A program made the translations under genes and the position numbers. This document shows positions 9,485-19,582 of a stretch of 64,000 bases of DNA, piece by piece (within the stretch, counting starts at the first letter, position 1; each line of letters begins with the position of its first letter). The stretch covers positions 496,001-560,000 of the forward strand of contig NZ_JALGBI010000001.1 in the NCBI RefSeq assembly GCF_022809125.1. The letters run 5' to 3'. The stretch comes from Variovorax terrae (GTDB lineage: Bacteria > Pseudomonadota > Gammaproteobacteria > Burkholderiales > Burkholderiaceae_C). The notes under the pieces were generated by a model. The model saw nothing but the letters and a program-made list of their open reading frames with translations, ran no database searches and had not been told where the DNA came from.

Positions 9485-10901
9485 GGGGCAGTTCGATCCG
9501 GAAATGGGCGCCGGCCTCGCCGGGCAGCAGCGTGATGCGCCCGCCATGAGCCGCAATGTACTCCTGCACGATGGACAGGCCGATGCCGCTGCCGCGCACG
9601 GCATCGGGGGGCTGGCGTTCGCCGCGGTAGAACGGCTCGAAGATGCGCCCGCGGTCGGCCTCGGCCACGCCGGCGCCCTGGTCGCTGATGTCGAGCCGGG
9701 CCCGGCCCGGCAGGGCCGCGAGCGCCAGCCGCACGGTGCCGCCGTGCGGCGAGAAGCGGATCGCGTTGGACAGCAGGTTGGCCACCGCCATGCCGATTTT
9801 TTCGCGGTCCACGGGCAGCACCAGCGGCGCGCCTTCGACCTGCACCGTGAGGCCATGGGCCTGCCATTGCAGCCGCTGGGTGTCGACCTGCTCCTCGAGC
9901 AGCGCCAGCAGGTCGGTCGGCTGGCGGCGCAGCTGGCGCGCGTCGAACGCGGCGGCGTTGAAGCGCAGCAGCGCCTCGATCTGGTTCTGCAGCGCCCGGG
10001 TGTTCTGCTGCAGGATGCGGGCGACCTCGCGCTGGCTGTCGTTGAGCTCGCCGGTCACGCCGTCTTCCAGCAGGGCCACGCCTTCGCGCAGGGCGGCCAG
10101 CGGGGTCTTGAGCTCGTGCGAGATGTGGCGCAGGAAGCGCGACTTGTCGGCGTCGAGCTCGGTCAGGCGCAGGCGCAGCCATTCGAGCTGCTGGCTCACG
10201 CCGCGCACGTCCGACGGGCCCTTGATGTCGATCGGCTCCTGCAGGCGGTTCTCGCCCAGGCCGACGATGGCTTTCTCCAGCCGCCCGAACGGCCGCGCCA
10301 GCCACAGGCCCAGGCCCACGGCCAGCACCACCGACAGGGCGATCGACACCATCACCTGCTGCGTCAGCCGGTCGCGGCTGGCGTCGAGCCGGGCCAGCAG
10401 CGCCTTGTTCTGGTTCTCGATGATGCCCTGCACCTGCTGGGCGATGCGGGCGCTGAGCGCGTCGAGCTCGCGGAACTCCTGGGCCATCGCACGTTCGCGC
10501 TCGAGCGCGGTGTCGGGCGGGCCATTCATCAGGTCGCCGATGGCGGCGAGCTGGGCGCGCCAGCGCAGCGTCTGGGCCGCCGGCAGGTCGTTGGCCACCA
10601 ACTGGTCCAGCACGCCGCGCGCGTTGCGGGCCTCCTCGTCGAAGCGCTGGCGCAGCAGCGCGTCGCTGAGGATCAGCGACTGGCGCGCGGCCCGCTCCAT
10701 GGCCGTGCTGCGCTCGGCCAGCGATTGCGCGGCCGCGCTCAGCTGCAGCGCGCGGGCGGCGCCCTCGCTGTTCTGCGCCATCAGGCTGTCGAGCATGACC
10801 ACGGCGCGCAGCGCCGTGCCGCCCAGCAGCGCCGCGATCAGCAGGAAGGCGACCAGCAGCAGCTGCCGGAACGAGCCGAGGCGCTGGCTCAGGCCCCGCA
10901 T
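9474..10901 (-). CDS. glrK: Sensor histidine kinase GlrK/QseE
   Basis: The 475-residue product has a membrane helix at about residues 13-33, a long helical periplasmic domain, a second helix (VMVSIALSVVLAVGLGLWLA, about 180-200), a HAMP-like linker, HisKA with the phospho-acceptor in FLRHISHELKTPLAALREG, and HATPase_c with the N-box VANLLSNAIRFSPHGG, G1 DQGAGV and G2 GSGIGLSIV. The all-helical sensor and the QseG-GlrR neighbours identify the GlrK/QseE type. The gene follows miaB by 40 bp and may be cotranscribed with it. The ATG at 10901 is the only good start before the first helix. Confidence 0.88.
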   Translation of the reverse strand: MRGLSQRLGSFRQLLLVAFLLIAALLGGTALRAVVMLDSLMAQNSEGAARALQLSAAAQSLAERSTAMERAARQSLILSDALLRQRFDEEARNARGVLDQLVANDLPAAQTLRWRAQLAAIGDLMNGPPDTALERERAMAQEFRELDALSARIAQQVQGIIENQNKALLARLDASRDRLTQQVMVSIALSVVLAVGLGLWLARPFGRLEKAIVGLGENRLQEPIDIKGPSDVRGVSQQLEWLRLRLTELDADKSRFLRHISHELKTPLAALREGVALLEDGVTGELNDSQREVARILQQNTRALQNQIEALLRFNAAAFDARQLRRQPTDLLALLEEQVDTQRLQWQAHGLTVQVEGAPLVLPVDREKIGMAVANLLSNAIRFSPHGGTVRLALAALPGRARLDISDQGAGVAEADRGRIFEPFYRGERQPPDAVRGSGIGLSIVQEYIAAHGGRITLLPGEAGAHFRIELPHAS

Positions 10902-10941
10902 GCCCGGGAGGCGCCGGCCGCGTGGCGGCGAGGCAGCGGGT

Positions 10942-12285
10942 TCATGGCGCGAGCGCCGTTTCGCGCTGCACCACCTCGCCGCGCAGCCAGCGCTGCGTGG
11001 CCTCGGTGATGTGCACGTCCACCATCTGCCCGGTCAGCCGCGGCTGGCCCGGGAACATGACGAGGCGGTTGCATTCGGTGCGGCCGGTGAAGACGGCCGG
11101 GTCCTTGCGCGAGGGGCCTTCCACCAGCACGCGCTGCACCGTGTCCTGGCGGCTGGCGCTGATGGCGCGCACGCTCTCGTCCAGCGTGGCCTGCAGGTGC
11201 TGCAGGCGTCTGAGCTTGACCTCGTGCGGCGTGTCGTCCTGCAGCGCCGCGGCCGGCGTGCCGGGCCGCGGGCTGAAGATGAAGCTGAACGAGGTGTCGT
11301 AGCCCACGTCGGTGATGAGCTTCATCATCTTCTGGAAATCGTCCTCGGTCTCGCCGGGGAAGCCGACGATGAAGTCGCTGCTCATGGCCAGGCCGGGCCG
11401 GATGGCGCGCAGCTTGCGTACCGTGCTCTTGTATTCCATGGCGGTGTAGCCGCGCTTCATGGCCATCAGGATGCGGTCGCTGCCGTGCTGCACCGGCAGG
11501 TGCAGGTGGCTGACCAGCTTGGGCACCCTGGCGTAGACGTCGATCAGGCGCTGCGTGAACTCGTTCGGGTGGCTGGTGGTGTAGCGGATGCGCTCGATGC
11601 CGGGGATCTCGGCGACGTACTCGATCAGGAGCGCGAAGTCGGCGATGTCGGCCGTGTCACCCATCGGGCCACGGTAGGCGTTGACGTTCTGGCCCAGCAG
11701 CGTCACTTCCTTCACGCCCTGGTCGGCCAGGCCAGCCACTTCCACCAGCACGTCGTCGAACGGGCGTGAGACCTCCTCGCCGCGCGTGTAGGGCACGACG
11801 CAGTAGCTGCAGTACTTGGAGCAGCCTTCCATGATGCTCACGAAGGCCGAGGCGCCTTCCACGCGGGCGGGCGGCAGGTGGTCGAACTTCTCGATCTCGG
11901 GGAAGCTGATGTCCACCTGCGGGCGGTCCTGGCGCTGGCGCGCGGCGAGCAGCTCGGGCAGGCGGTGCAGCGTCTGCGGGCCGAACACCACGTCCACATA
12001 GGGCGCGCGCGCGATGATGGCCGCGCCCTCCTGGCTGGCCACGCAGCCGCCGACACCGATCTGCACGCCCTTGGCCTTCAGGTGCTTGATGCGGCCGAGG
12101 TCGGAGAACACCTTCTCCTGCGCCTTCTCGCGCACCGAGCAGGTGTTGAACAGGATCAGGTCGGCCTCGTCCACGTCCTGCGTGGGCTCGTAGCCCTGGG
12201 CGGCGTTGAGGACGTCGGCCATCTTGTCCGAGTCGTACTCGTTCATCTGGCAGCCGAAGGTCTTGATGAAAACTTTTTTGGCCAT
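10942..12285 (-). CDS. miaB: tRNA-2-methylthio-N6-dimethylallyladenosine synthase MiaB
   Basis: MiaB is a radical-SAM methylthiotransferase that converts i6A37 to ms2i6A37 in tRNAs reading UNN codons. The 447-residue product shows the N-terminal [4Fe-4S] cysteines ([26 protein letters not shown]), the radical-SAM CxxxCxxC motif in [17 protein letters not shown], and a C-terminal TRAM-like region. Length and motif order are canonical. The start [13 protein letters not shown] is universal in the family. Confidence 0.97.
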   Translation of the reverse strand: MAKKVFIKTFGCQMNEYDSDKMADVLNAAQGYEPTQDVDEADLILFNTCSVREKAQEKVFSDLGRIKHLKAKGVQIGVGGCVASQEGAAIIARAPYVDVVFGPQTLHRLPELLAARQRQDRPQVDISFPEIEKFDHLPPARVEGASAFVSIMEGCSKYCSYCVVPYTRGEEVSRPFDDVLVEVAGLADQGVKEVTLLGQNVNAYRGPMGDTADIADFALLIEYVAEIPGIERIRYTTSHPNEFTQRLIDVYARVPKLVSHLHLPVQHGSDRILMAMKRGYTAMEYKSTVRKLRAIRPGLAMSSDFIVGFPGETEDDFQKMMKLITDVGYDTSFSFIFSPRPGTPAAALQDDTPHEVKLRRLQHLQATLDESVRAISASRQDTVQRVLVEGPSRKDPAVFTGRTECNRLVMFPGQPRLTGQMVDVHITEATQRWLRGEVVQRETALAP

Positions 12286-12305
12286 GGGGGACCTCTTGCT
12301 CGAAA

Positions 12306-12346
12306 TGCTATGAAATCAATAGCGGAAAATGACCGCTGCACCTGGA
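12306..12346 (-). repeat. Interspersed palindromic repeat, copy 2
   Basis: On the minus strand this reads TCCAGGTGCAGCGGTCATTT followed by GCTATT and ATAGCA arms. It lies in the 103-bp gap upstream of miaB, so it would be in the miaB 5' region, and shares its head and stem with copies at 3663, 39178 and 51841. Confidence 0.75.
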
Positions 12347-12388
12347 CATGAGCCAGGTTTCATGAAGAAAAATGAAGAAAAGCGCCGT

Positions 12389-12847
12389 TTACTGCCCGTA
12401 GCGGGGCAACTGGTTGAACGGCGTCTTGCCGTCGTCCCGGGGCGTGGGGTCCACCTCGGAACTGAAGACGAAGTTGCGGCCGGTCGGCGCGCCGTCCCGC
12501 TTCTCGCGGGCTTCCGTGGGGGTGAGGATCCAGGCCTCGCGGATCATGCCGCTGGCGTCGCGCACGTAGTTGACCAGCAGCTCCTGGCCGATCAGCGTGG
12601 CCGACATCACCACCATGTTCTGGGGGCTGCGGATGCGGGCGCCGGGCGAGAGCTGGTCGGCCTGGCCGTTGAGCTTGACGCTGGGCGGCGCGGTGACTTC
12701 GAGCACGCCGCGCTTCGCGGCCACCGGAAACGAGCGCACCGTGTCCTGGGCAACAGATTCAGAGGGAAAAGTGGCGAAGGTCCAGGTCAGCAGGACCGCG
12801 CCTGCTATCAAAAATGGAGCAGATCGCGAGCTCGTGCAGCGTTTCAT
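12389..12847 (-). CDS. Small exported protein of unknown function
   Basis: The 152-residue product has an N-terminal signal sequence (basic MKRCTSSRS, hydrophobic APFLIAGAVLLTWTF, possible cleavage after ESVAQ). The mature part resembles no family I can name. It contains a beta-rich segment (KRGVLEVTAPPSVKLNGQAD, then NMVVMSATLIGQELLVNYV) and a hydrophilic, proline-rich C-terminus. It is divergent from rdgC and separated from miaB by a repeat. The role is unknown; periplasmic location is likely from the signal peptide. Confidence 0.6.
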   Translation of the reverse strand: MKRCTSSRSAPFLIAGAVLLTWTFATFPSESVAQDTVRSFPVAAKRGVLEVTAPPSVKLNGQADQLSPGARIRSPQNMVVMSATLIGQELLVNYVRDASGMIREAWILTPTEAREKRDGAPTGRNFVFSSEVDPTPRDDGKTPFNQLPRYGQ

Positions 12848-13022
12848 GGTGTAGATCCAGAGGCTGTGGGAATGGCATGGATTCTACCGGCGCGGCTGTC
12901 GGGCCGGGCAATTCCCGACCGGAAGGCCCGGCCGCCCGGGTCGCGGCCGCGATGCGGCGACAATGCCCAGCTTTTGTCGCGCCGCGCCGTGGCGCCGACG
13001 GTTTCAGTGAAAAAGGACATCT

Positions 13023-13994
13023 GTGTTCAAGAACGTGATCGTGTACCGCATCGCCTCCGACTGGGGCGCCACCCTGGAGCAAGTGAGCGACAGCCTGGCG
13101 CCCGTCGCCTTCGAACCCTGCGGGCCGACCCAGGAAAAATCCGCCGGCTGGGTGCCGCCGCGCGGCCAGGCGCATGGCGCGCTGGTGGAGGCGGTGGACG
13201 GCCAGTGGATCCTGCGCTTCATGATGGAAGCCAAGACGGTGCCGGGCTCGGTAGTCACCCGCAAGGTCAAGGAGCAGGTCGCGGCCATCGAACTCGCCGA
13301 AGGGCGCAAGCCCGGCAAGAAGGAAATCCGCGAGCTGAAGGAGGAGGTGCGGCTGTCGCTGATGCCCATGGCCTTCACGCGGCAGGCCGCCGTGACCGTG
13401 TGGCTGGACCCGCAGGCGCGCTTCCTGGTGATCGACGCCGCCAGCCAGGCCAAGGCCGACGAGGTGGTGACCGGCCTGGTCAAGAGCCTGGACGGCTTCG
13501 GCGTGATGGCGCTCAACACCCAGACCGCGCCCGCCACCGCCATGGCCCAGTGGCTCACCACGCAGGAGCCGCCGCAGGGCTTCAGCATCGACCGCGAGTG
13601 CGAGCTCAAGGCCTCGGACGATTCCAAGGCCGTGGTGCGCTACGCCCACCACCCGCTGGACATCGAGGAGGTGCGCCAGCACATCGCCGGCGGCAAGCTG
13701 CCGACGCGCCTGGCGCTGACCTGGAGCGACCGCCTGTCGTTCGTGCTGACCGAGGGCCTGCAGGTCAAGAAGCTCAGCTTCCAGGACGTGGTGTTCGAGG
13801 GCACGGACAGCCCGCAGGGCGAGGACGGCTTCGACGCCGATGCCGCCATCAGCACGGCCGAACTCGCGCAGATGCTGCCCGATCTGCTGCTGGCGCTGGA
13901 TGGCGAGGTGGTGCCGGGCCTGCCGGCCACTGCTGCGCCCGCGCCCAGCCGGCCGGCGGCCGAGCCGGCGGACCCGGTTGACCCGCCGTTCTGA
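13023..13994 (+). CDS. rdgC: Recombination-associated protein RdgC
   Basis: RdgC forms a ring-shaped dimer that binds double-stranded DNA and limits RecA activity. The 323-residue product begins with the usual MFKNVIVYRI segment and contains the family signature around SAGWVPPRG and the central KKEIRELKEEVRLSLMPMAF stretch. It starts with GTG preceded by AAAAAGGACAT, an acceptable ribosome-binding site. The C-terminal tail after about residue 300 is low-complexity Ala/Pro. It is divergent from the small exported protein. Confidence 0.95.
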   Translation: MFKNVIVYRIASDWGATLEQVSDSLAPVAFEPCGPTQEKSAGWVPPRGQAHGALVEAVDGQWILRFMMEAKTVPGSVVTRKVKEQVAAIELAEGRKPGKKEIRELKEEVRLSLMPMAFTRQAAVTVWLDPQARFLVIDAASQAKADEVVTGLVKSLDGFGVMALNTQTAPATAMAQWLTTQEPPQGFSIDRECELKASDDSKAVVRYAHHPLDIEEVRQHIAGGKLPTRLALTWSDRLSFVLTEGLQVKKLSFQDVVFEGTDSPQGEDGFDADAAISTAELAQMLPDLLLALDGEVVPGLPATAAPAPSRPAAEPADPVDPPF

Positions 13995-14157
13995 GCCCGC
14001 GCCCGGCCCGGCGCTCGTTCGCCACGGCGATGTGCGCGCGGGCTCGGGTTTGCCGCTGATCTGATACGGCCTTTGCCGCGGCAACTGCTTCTGTTCTTGC
14101 GCGGGCGGGCGCAACACAATCGGAGGCAGGACCGATGTCCGTTGCGAGGTTGCCGAG

Positions 14158-14352
14158 ATGTTGTCGAAATTCCTGCGCTATCTGCGCGCCGTGCTGTGGG
14201 GCTTCATTGGTTTGGGCGGCCGCCGGGCCGACGCCGATGCGCGCGTGGACCAGGCCGGCGTCATGCCGACGATTGCCATCGCGGTCGTGCTGGCGCTGCT
14301 GCTGGTGGTGGTGCTGATCGGGCTGGCGAAGTTCGCTGCGGGCACCGCCTGA
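14158..14352 (+). CDS. DUF2970 family small membrane protein
   Basis: A 64-residue protein with an amphipathic N-terminus (LSKFLRYLRAVLWGFIGLGG) that fits the beginning of DUF2970 proteins, a hydrophilic Arg/Asp segment and one transmembrane helix near the C-terminus (IAIAVVLALLLVVVLIGLAK). DUF2970 has no assigned function. It is a single gene between rdgC and the convergent type I secretion block. An upstream in-frame start is possible but ATG at 14158 gives the family-like N-terminus. Confidence 0.6.
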   Translation: MLSKFLRYLRAVLWGFIGLGGRRADADARVDQAGVMPTIAIAVVLALLLVVVLIGLAKFAAGTA

Positions 14353-14387
14353 GCGATCGCGATCACGGGTCGGATGTTTTCCAGAGG

Positions 14388-15917
14388 TCAGCGCTTTAGC
14401 ACGGCCTGACGGCCCAGCGCCCCGGCGCTGGCGACCAGCCGCAGCCGTGCCGAACGCCATTCGGCCAGACAACGCACCCTTTCCTGCTGCGCATCGGCCA
14501 GGGTCGATTGGGTGGCCAGCAGTTCCAGGATGTCGGCCGCGCCGCCGGCATAGCGCCGTTGCGATGAGGCGACGGACGCCTGGGCTGCATTCATCAGTGT
14601 TTGCGAGGATTCCAGATTGCCCAGAGCGGATACGGCGTCGGCGTGTGCCTTCACGACTTCCATCAGGACCTGGTTGCGCGTGTCTGCCAACTGGGCCTCG
14701 CTCTGTTCCGTCTGGGCCTGGGCTCCTCGGATCTTGTAGGTTCGGGCAAAGCCTTCGAACAGAGGGATCGACAACACCACGCCCACCGTCGTCACCTGAC
14801 TCCGGTTGAGCTGCAGGCCCTGGTTCGGGTAGCCGTTCTGGTAGAAATTGCCGGTCAAATCAAGGGTCGGCAACCCTTCCGCGCGAGCGGCTGCCACGCG
14901 GGCCTCGCTGGCGGCCAATTGGGCCCGGGCGGCCGCGATGGCCGGGTGGCGCGCCTGCGCCTGTGCCATCCATTGAGCCAATTCGTTCATGGCCTCCCTT
15001 GCCTGCAATTCGCTGCCGTCCGCCGGCTCGGCCAGTTCGTTGTCAACCAGGCGAATGGGGGCCGCTGCCAGCGACGCGGGCGCCAGGCCGATCGCGTATG
15101 TCAGCACGGATAACGCCTTGCGGTAGTCTCCCGTAGCGCGCTGCTGCGCCAGACGCGCCTTGGCCAGGGCCGTGCCGGCCTGCAGGGCGTCGCTCATGGG
15201 GGCGACACCTCGTTGTTCGCGGCGGCGTGTGGCTTCCAGCGTGCTTTGCGCCAGTTGTGACGCCTGGTCGCGGGCCCGCATGCCGCCCTCGGCCGCGAGC
15301 GCATCGAAGTAGGCACCAATCACACTGGAGAGTGTCTTTTGCAATGCCGCATCGTGGGAGGCGAGGGCCGCCACCAGCGATTGACCGGCTGCCTCGCGCT
15401 GGGCGGCACGGGTTCCGAAATCCAGCAGTCGCCAGCTTGTACTGAGGTAGCCGGTGTGGCCGCTGGCGCTCGTGCTGGCGCCCGGCGAGTCCGGGTAGCG
15501 GGTTTGGGTGTGCTGCCGGGCGACGGAGGCATTCAGCGTCGGCCAATACGCCGCGCGTGCTTCCCCGAGAGTCGCCGCCTGGACCTTGATGGCGGCCCAG
15601 GCGGCGCGCACCTGGGGGCTTCGGCACAGTGCCAGGTCCACGGCGCGATCCAGCGTCAACGGGTGCTCCGCATCGGTGCCGTGGCGGTCGTCCATCGGGC
15701 ACGCGGGGGGCGCGCTGTCGCCCGGCAAGGCCACGCCGGTGTCCAAAGCGGCGGGGCGCACATGCAGCGGGTCTTGAAACGGATCCACCAGGCTGGTGCC
15801 GTGCAGTTCTCCCGCCGCGGCTGCCAGGTTGCCCGCGCATGCCGCCGCCAGCACGCAGGCCAGCGCAGAGTCTTTCGCTGTCGGGCGTAGCCTCCCTTTT
15901 TTTTGTTCAGCGTTCAC
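14388..15917 (-). CDS. TolC-family outer membrane channel of a type I secretion system
   Basis: The 509-residue product has an N-terminal export signal (ALACVLAAACAGNLAAAAG) and two related halves typical of outer membrane efflux proteins, with LTLDRAVDLALCRSPQVRAA opening the first and ARHPAIAAARAQLAASEARV the second. It should form the trimeric outer-membrane conduit for the RTX protein encoded in the same block. It overlaps the HlyD-like gene by 11 bp and starts with GTG. The start is followed by a run of adenines (on the coding strand), a possible slippage site. It is the last gene of the leftward operon; no strong terminator is visible after it. Confidence 0.9.
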   Translation of the reverse strand: MNAEQKKGRLRPTAKDSALACVLAAACAGNLAAAAGELHGTSLVDPFQDPLHVRPAALDTGVALPGDSAPPACPMDDRHGTDAEHPLTLDRAVDLALCRSPQVRAAWAAIKVQAATLGEARAAYWPTLNASVARQHTQTRYPDSPGASTSASGHTGYLSTSWRLLDFGTRAAQREAAGQSLVAALASHDAALQKTLSSVIGAYFDALAAEGGMRARDQASQLAQSTLEATRRREQRGVAPMSDALQAGTALAKARLAQQRATGDYRKALSVLTYAIGLAPASLAAAPIRLVDNELAEPADGSELQAREAMNELAQWMAQAQARHPAIAAARAQLAASEARVAAARAEGLPTLDLTGNFYQNGYPNQGLQLNRSQVTTVGVVLSIPLFEGFARTYKIRGAQAQTEQSEAQLADTRNQVLMEVVKAHADAVSALGNLESSQTLMNAAQASVASSQRRYAGGAADILELLATQSTLADAQQERVRCLAEWRSARLRLVASAGALGRQAVLKR

Positions 15918-17253
15918 GCAAGCTCTCCCGTCCGTGCTCGACCAGCGGCGACAGCACGTACTCGATCACGCGGCGCGTCCCGGTCTTGATTTCCACGCTC
16001 GTGGTCATGCCGGGTGTCAGCGGAGCCTCGCGCCCATCGACCGGAAGCGACAGCCGGTTCAGGGCAATCTTGACGGAGTAGAGCCAGCCTCGCTTGTCGT
16101 CCTGGATCGCGTCGCGCGACACATGGCTCACTGCCGCAGGCACCGTGCCGTACTTGGTGTAGGCAAAGGCGTCGATCTTCACCTGGGCGGCCTGTCCCTC
16201 CTGGACGAAGCCGACGTCCTTGTTCTCCAGGAAGGCCTCGACTTCGACCACGCCCTGTCGAGGAACGATCTGCATCAGCGGCTGTGCCGCCGGGACCACC
16301 CCGCCGACGGTGTGTACCGTCAACTGCTGGACCGTTCCATCCACCGGCGCCACCAGTTTCAAGAGCTCGCTGTGTACGGCGGCACGCCTGGCATCCTGTG
16401 CGGTTTCGGCCAGGACGCGCTGGGCTTCGCTCAGAGCGTCCTGGGCGTTCTTGCGCAGTTCCGCGGTGAGAGCCGCCTTCTGGTTGCGTGCATCGTTCAG
16501 TTGGCCCTGCAGGTCGATGCGGGCCTGTTCCTTTTCCGTCCATGCGTGGTGTGACACGTCGTGGTCCCGAGCCAGGACGCGGTAGTCCTCGGCCCGTTGG
16601 ACGGCCAGCGGCAGGGCCTGGGCATAGCGGCGGATCTCGTCGTCCAGGCGCCGGGATTTGGCCGTGTAGTCGCGCCATTGGTCGAGCAGGTGTTGCTGGG
16701 CGTCTTGCCAGCGCTCGGCGGGTACCTCGGGGAACGCGGCCAGGCGGGGAGCGGTTCCGATTGTCAGGGCGCTGATCAGTGCGCGAGCGCGTGCCGCCTG
16801 AAGCTGGGCGTTCTGGTGGTCTCCGGCGGCCTTGTCATGTTCGCTGTCGCTGGCGCGCGCGTCCAGCTCGACCAGCAGGTCGCCGGCGTGGACCGATTGG
16901 CCCTCGCTCACGTACAGGGCCCGGACACTGGCCACCTCGATGGAAGCAATCGTCTTGGTGCGTTGTGAAGGGATGATCTTGCCCTGGGCATTCACGATGA
17001 TGTCAACTTGCCCGAAGAAGGACCACGACAGGGCCACGATGACCAGGCCGATCAGAAGCCGTGCGACCCAGCGGCCGACGGGTGACACAGGCCGTGTTTG
17101 CAGCGCCAACGCAGCGGGCAGGAATTCTGCTTCGTGTGTCTGCAGCGCCGGCTGGGTGAGCTGGTCGCGCCGAGCCCAGGCCTGCGCCCATGCCGAGCGA
17201 TAGCGGCGCCAGAGCGAGGCCCAGGCCCGCAGTCGGTGAATCACCGTGTTCAT
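15907..17253 (-). CDS. HlyD-family membrane fusion protein, type I secretion
   Basis: The 448-residue product has a cytoplasmic N-terminus of about 60 residues, one membrane helix (WVARLLIGLVIVALSWSFFG), a biotinyl-lipoyl-like half (RALYVSEGQSVHAGDLLVEL), a long alpha-hairpin and the second lipoyl half plus beta-barrel (VDGTVQQLTVHTVGGVV). This is the HlyD/PrtE pattern linking the inner-membrane ABC exporter to TolC. It lies 58 bp after the ABC transporter gene and overlaps the TolC-type gene, as expected for one transcript. Confidence 0.93.
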   Translation of the reverse strand: MNTVIHRLRAWASLWRRYRSAWAQAWARRDQLTQPALQTHEAEFLPAALALQTRPVSPVGRWVARLLIGLVIVALSWSFFGQVDIIVNAQGKIIPSQRTKTIASIEVASVRALYVSEGQSVHAGDLLVELDARASDSEHDKAAGDHQNAQLQAARARALISALTIGTAPRLAAFPEVPAERWQDAQQHLLDQWRDYTAKSRRLDDEIRRYAQALPLAVQRAEDYRVLARDHDVSHHAWTEKEQARIDLQGQLNDARNQKAALTAELRKNAQDALSEAQRVLAETAQDARRAAVHSELLKLVAPVDGTVQQLTVHTVGGVVPAAQPLMQIVPRQGVVEVEAFLENKDVGFVQEGQAAQVKIDAFAYTKYGTVPAAVSHVSRDAIQDDKRGWLYSVKIALNRLSLPVDGREAPLTPGMTTSVEIKTGTRRVIEYVLSPLVEHGRESLRER

Positions 17254-17311
17254 TGAGGAACCCCCATGCTACGCACTACGGTGCGAGTGCCCGTCCTGCC
17301 GAAGGCGGCGC

Positions 17312-19516
17312 TCATGCCGCGACCTTTCGGGCGTCGGCCGTGCCGTGCTGCAATGCATGCAAGTGGGCGTAGATGCCACCCGCCTTGGCCTTGAGTTCGT
17401 CATGGTGCCCGAACTCTGCCACTTGCCCGCGCTCCATCACCAGGATCTGGTCGGCCTCGCGGACGGCAGAGAGACGGTGCGCGATGATGAGCACCGTGCG
17501 GCCCTGGCAGATCCTGCGCATGTTGTCCTGGATGACCTTCTCTGATTCGTAGTCCAGCGCGCTGGTGGCCTCGTCGAAGATCAGGATGCGCGGGTTGGTG
17601 ATCAGCGCCCGCGCGATCGCGATGCGCTGGCGCTGTCCGCCGGACAAGCCGGTGCCGTGCTCGCCGACCACGGTGTCATAACCCTCGGGCAACTCGCAGA
17701 TGAAGTCGTGCGCCCCGGCAAGTTGGGCCGCTTCGATGACGGCCTCGATCGGCAGGGCCGGATTGACCAGGGCGATGTTGTCGCGGATCGAGCGGTTGAA
17801 CAGCATGTTTTCCTGGAGCACCACGCCGATCTGTTGGCGCAGCGAGGCCGTGTCGACGATGGCAATGTCCTGTCCATCCACCAGCACCCGGCCGCGATCC
17901 GGCACATACAGTCGCTGCACCAGCTTGGTCAAGGTGCTCTTGCCGGAGCCGGATCGCCCGACGATGCCAATGATCTGACCCGGGACGACGCGCAGGCTCA
18001 CACCGCGGATGACCTCGGGCGCGTCGGGCCGGTAGCGAAAAGAGACATGGTCGAATTCGATCGAACCGGCCAGGCGCGGCAACCGGGTTTTCGTGGCGGA
18101 ATGGACTTCGGTGCGCGCATTCAGGATGTCGCCCAGGCGGCTCATGGAGATGCCCACCTGCTGGAAATCGTTCCACAACTGCGCCAGGCGCAGGATGGGC
18201 GAAGAGACTTGCCCGGCCAGCATGTTGAAGGCCACCAGTTCGCCCACCGTCATCTGGTTGTCGATCACCAGGGTGGCTCCCAGCCACATGATGGCGGCGG
18301 TGACCAGCTTGCTGATCAGCGTCACGCAACTGCTGGCCACTGTCGATGCCCGGGTGACCGATAGGCCGGCAGTGACGTAACTGGCGAGCTGCTGATCCCA
18401 TTTCTGGGTCCAGCGGGGCTCGACCGCCATGGCCTTGACGGTGTCGATGCCGCCGATCGTTTCCACAAGAAAGGATTGGTTCTCCGCGCCCTTGTTGAAC
18501 TTGTCGTCCAAGCGGGTCCGGATCACCGGGGTGAACAGCAGGGACACGAGCACGTAGAGCGGGATCGACAGCACGACGACCAGGGTGAGCCATGTGCTGT
18601 ACCAAAGCATCACCCCCAGGAAGACCACCGAGAACAGCAGATCCAGCACCAGGGTCATGGCGTTGCCGGTGAGGAATGAGCGGATGCTCTCGAGTTCCCG
18701 GATGCGTGCGACCGAGTCGCCCACGCGCCGTGCCTGAAAGTACGCGAGGGGCAGGCCCAGCAGGTGGCGGAACAGCCGGGCGCCCAGCTCAACGTCGATC
18801 TTGCTGCTGGTGTGCGCGAACACCCAGCTGCGGATACCGGTCAGCGTAGCCTCGAACAGAATGGCGCAAACCAGGCCGACGGCGACCACGTTCAATGTCT
18901 TCATCGCGTGGTTGACGAGCACCTTGTCCATCACCACTTGAAAGAACATCGGTGTGACCAGGCCGATCACCTGCAGCACCAGCGAGATGAGCAGGATTTC
19001 GCCCAGCAGCCTCCGGTATTTGACGACCGCCGGAATAAACCAGGTGAAGTCGAATCGGGCTGTCTCGCCGGCAAAGCTGGCCTGACTGGTGCACAGGACG
19101 AGTTCCCCGTTCCACAACGCGAGGAACTCCTCGCGTTGGAGCACTGCCGGTGGTTCGCCCGGGCGTTGGATCAGCAGGCGCGCAGCCGTGCCCTCGCCGC
19201 GGTCGAAGGCCGCGACGATGAAACAGCGGCCGGCCCGGTCCCGGCCGATGGCGGGCAGAGGTGCCTTGTCGAGTCGTTCAGCGGGTTGGCGTACCAGCCG
19301 GGCCGACAACCCCAGGCGTTTGGCGGCCAGCAGCAGGGTTTGCAAGTCAAAATCCTGGTGCCCATGCTCGTGCCGCAGCGCCGCGGCGTCAGCGGCGATG
19401 CCATGGAAGCTGGCCATCATCAGCAGTGAGAGCAAGGTGGAATCCTGCTCTTCGGTTGGAGGAGAGCCTTGCGGTGCGGGGAATGGCCCCGTGGTCTCGG
19501 GAGGGTTGGTGGTCAC
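17312..19516 (-). CDS. HlyB-type type I secretion ABC transporter/ATPase
   Basis: The 734-residue product has an N-terminal C39-like domain, a six-helix exporter domain and a nucleotide-binding domain with Walker A GRSGSGKSTL, signature LSGGQRQRIAIARAL, Walker B ILIFDEATSALD and the H-loop IAHRLS. At the place where bacteriocin exporters carry the catalytic cysteine (about residues 25-40) the sequence reads TLLSLLMMASFHGI, without cysteine, so this is a substrate-binding, non-peptidase domain as in HlyB. It should recognise the C-terminus of the adjacent RTX protein. It starts with GTG, 171 bp after the RTX gene; a hairpin lies in that gap. Confidence 0.95.
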   Translation of the reverse strand: MTTNPPETTGPFPAPQGSPPTEEQDSTLLSLLMMASFHGIAADAAALRHEHGHQDFDLQTLLLAAKRLGLSARLVRQPAERLDKAPLPAIGRDRAGRCFIVAAFDRGEGTAARLLIQRPGEPPAVLQREEFLALWNGELVLCTSQASFAGETARFDFTWFIPAVVKYRRLLGEILLISLVLQVIGLVTPMFFQVVMDKVLVNHAMKTLNVVAVGLVCAILFEATLTGIRSWVFAHTSSKIDVELGARLFRHLLGLPLAYFQARRVGDSVARIRELESIRSFLTGNAMTLVLDLLFSVVFLGVMLWYSTWLTLVVVLSIPLYVLVSLLFTPVIRTRLDDKFNKGAENQSFLVETIGGIDTVKAMAVEPRWTQKWDQQLASYVTAGLSVTRASTVASSCVTLISKLVTAAIMWLGATLVIDNQMTVGELVAFNMLAGQVSSPILRLAQLWNDFQQVGISMSRLGDILNARTEVHSATKTRLPRLAGSIEFDHVSFRYRPDAPEVIRGVSLRVVPGQIIGIVGRSGSGKSTLTKLVQRLYVPDRGRVLVDGQDIAIVDTASLRQQIGVVLQENMLFNRSIRDNIALVNPALPIEAVIEAAQLAGAHDFICELPEGYDTVVGEHGTGLSGGQRQRIAIARALITNPRILIFDEATSALDYESEKVIQDNMRRICQGRTVLIIAHRLSAVREADQILVMERGQVAEFGHHDELKAKAGGIYAHLHALQHGTADARKVAA

Positions 19517-19582
19517 GGGCGTCGGAGGGATGGTGTTTCTGGGATGCAGGGACCGTTGAGCGGCAGACCCTGGCGAGGTCTA

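Noticed and set aside
8893..10305. Upstream extension of the glrR frame
   Set aside because: It overlaps glrK and qseG out of frame; the receiver domain begins just after the ATG at 8892.
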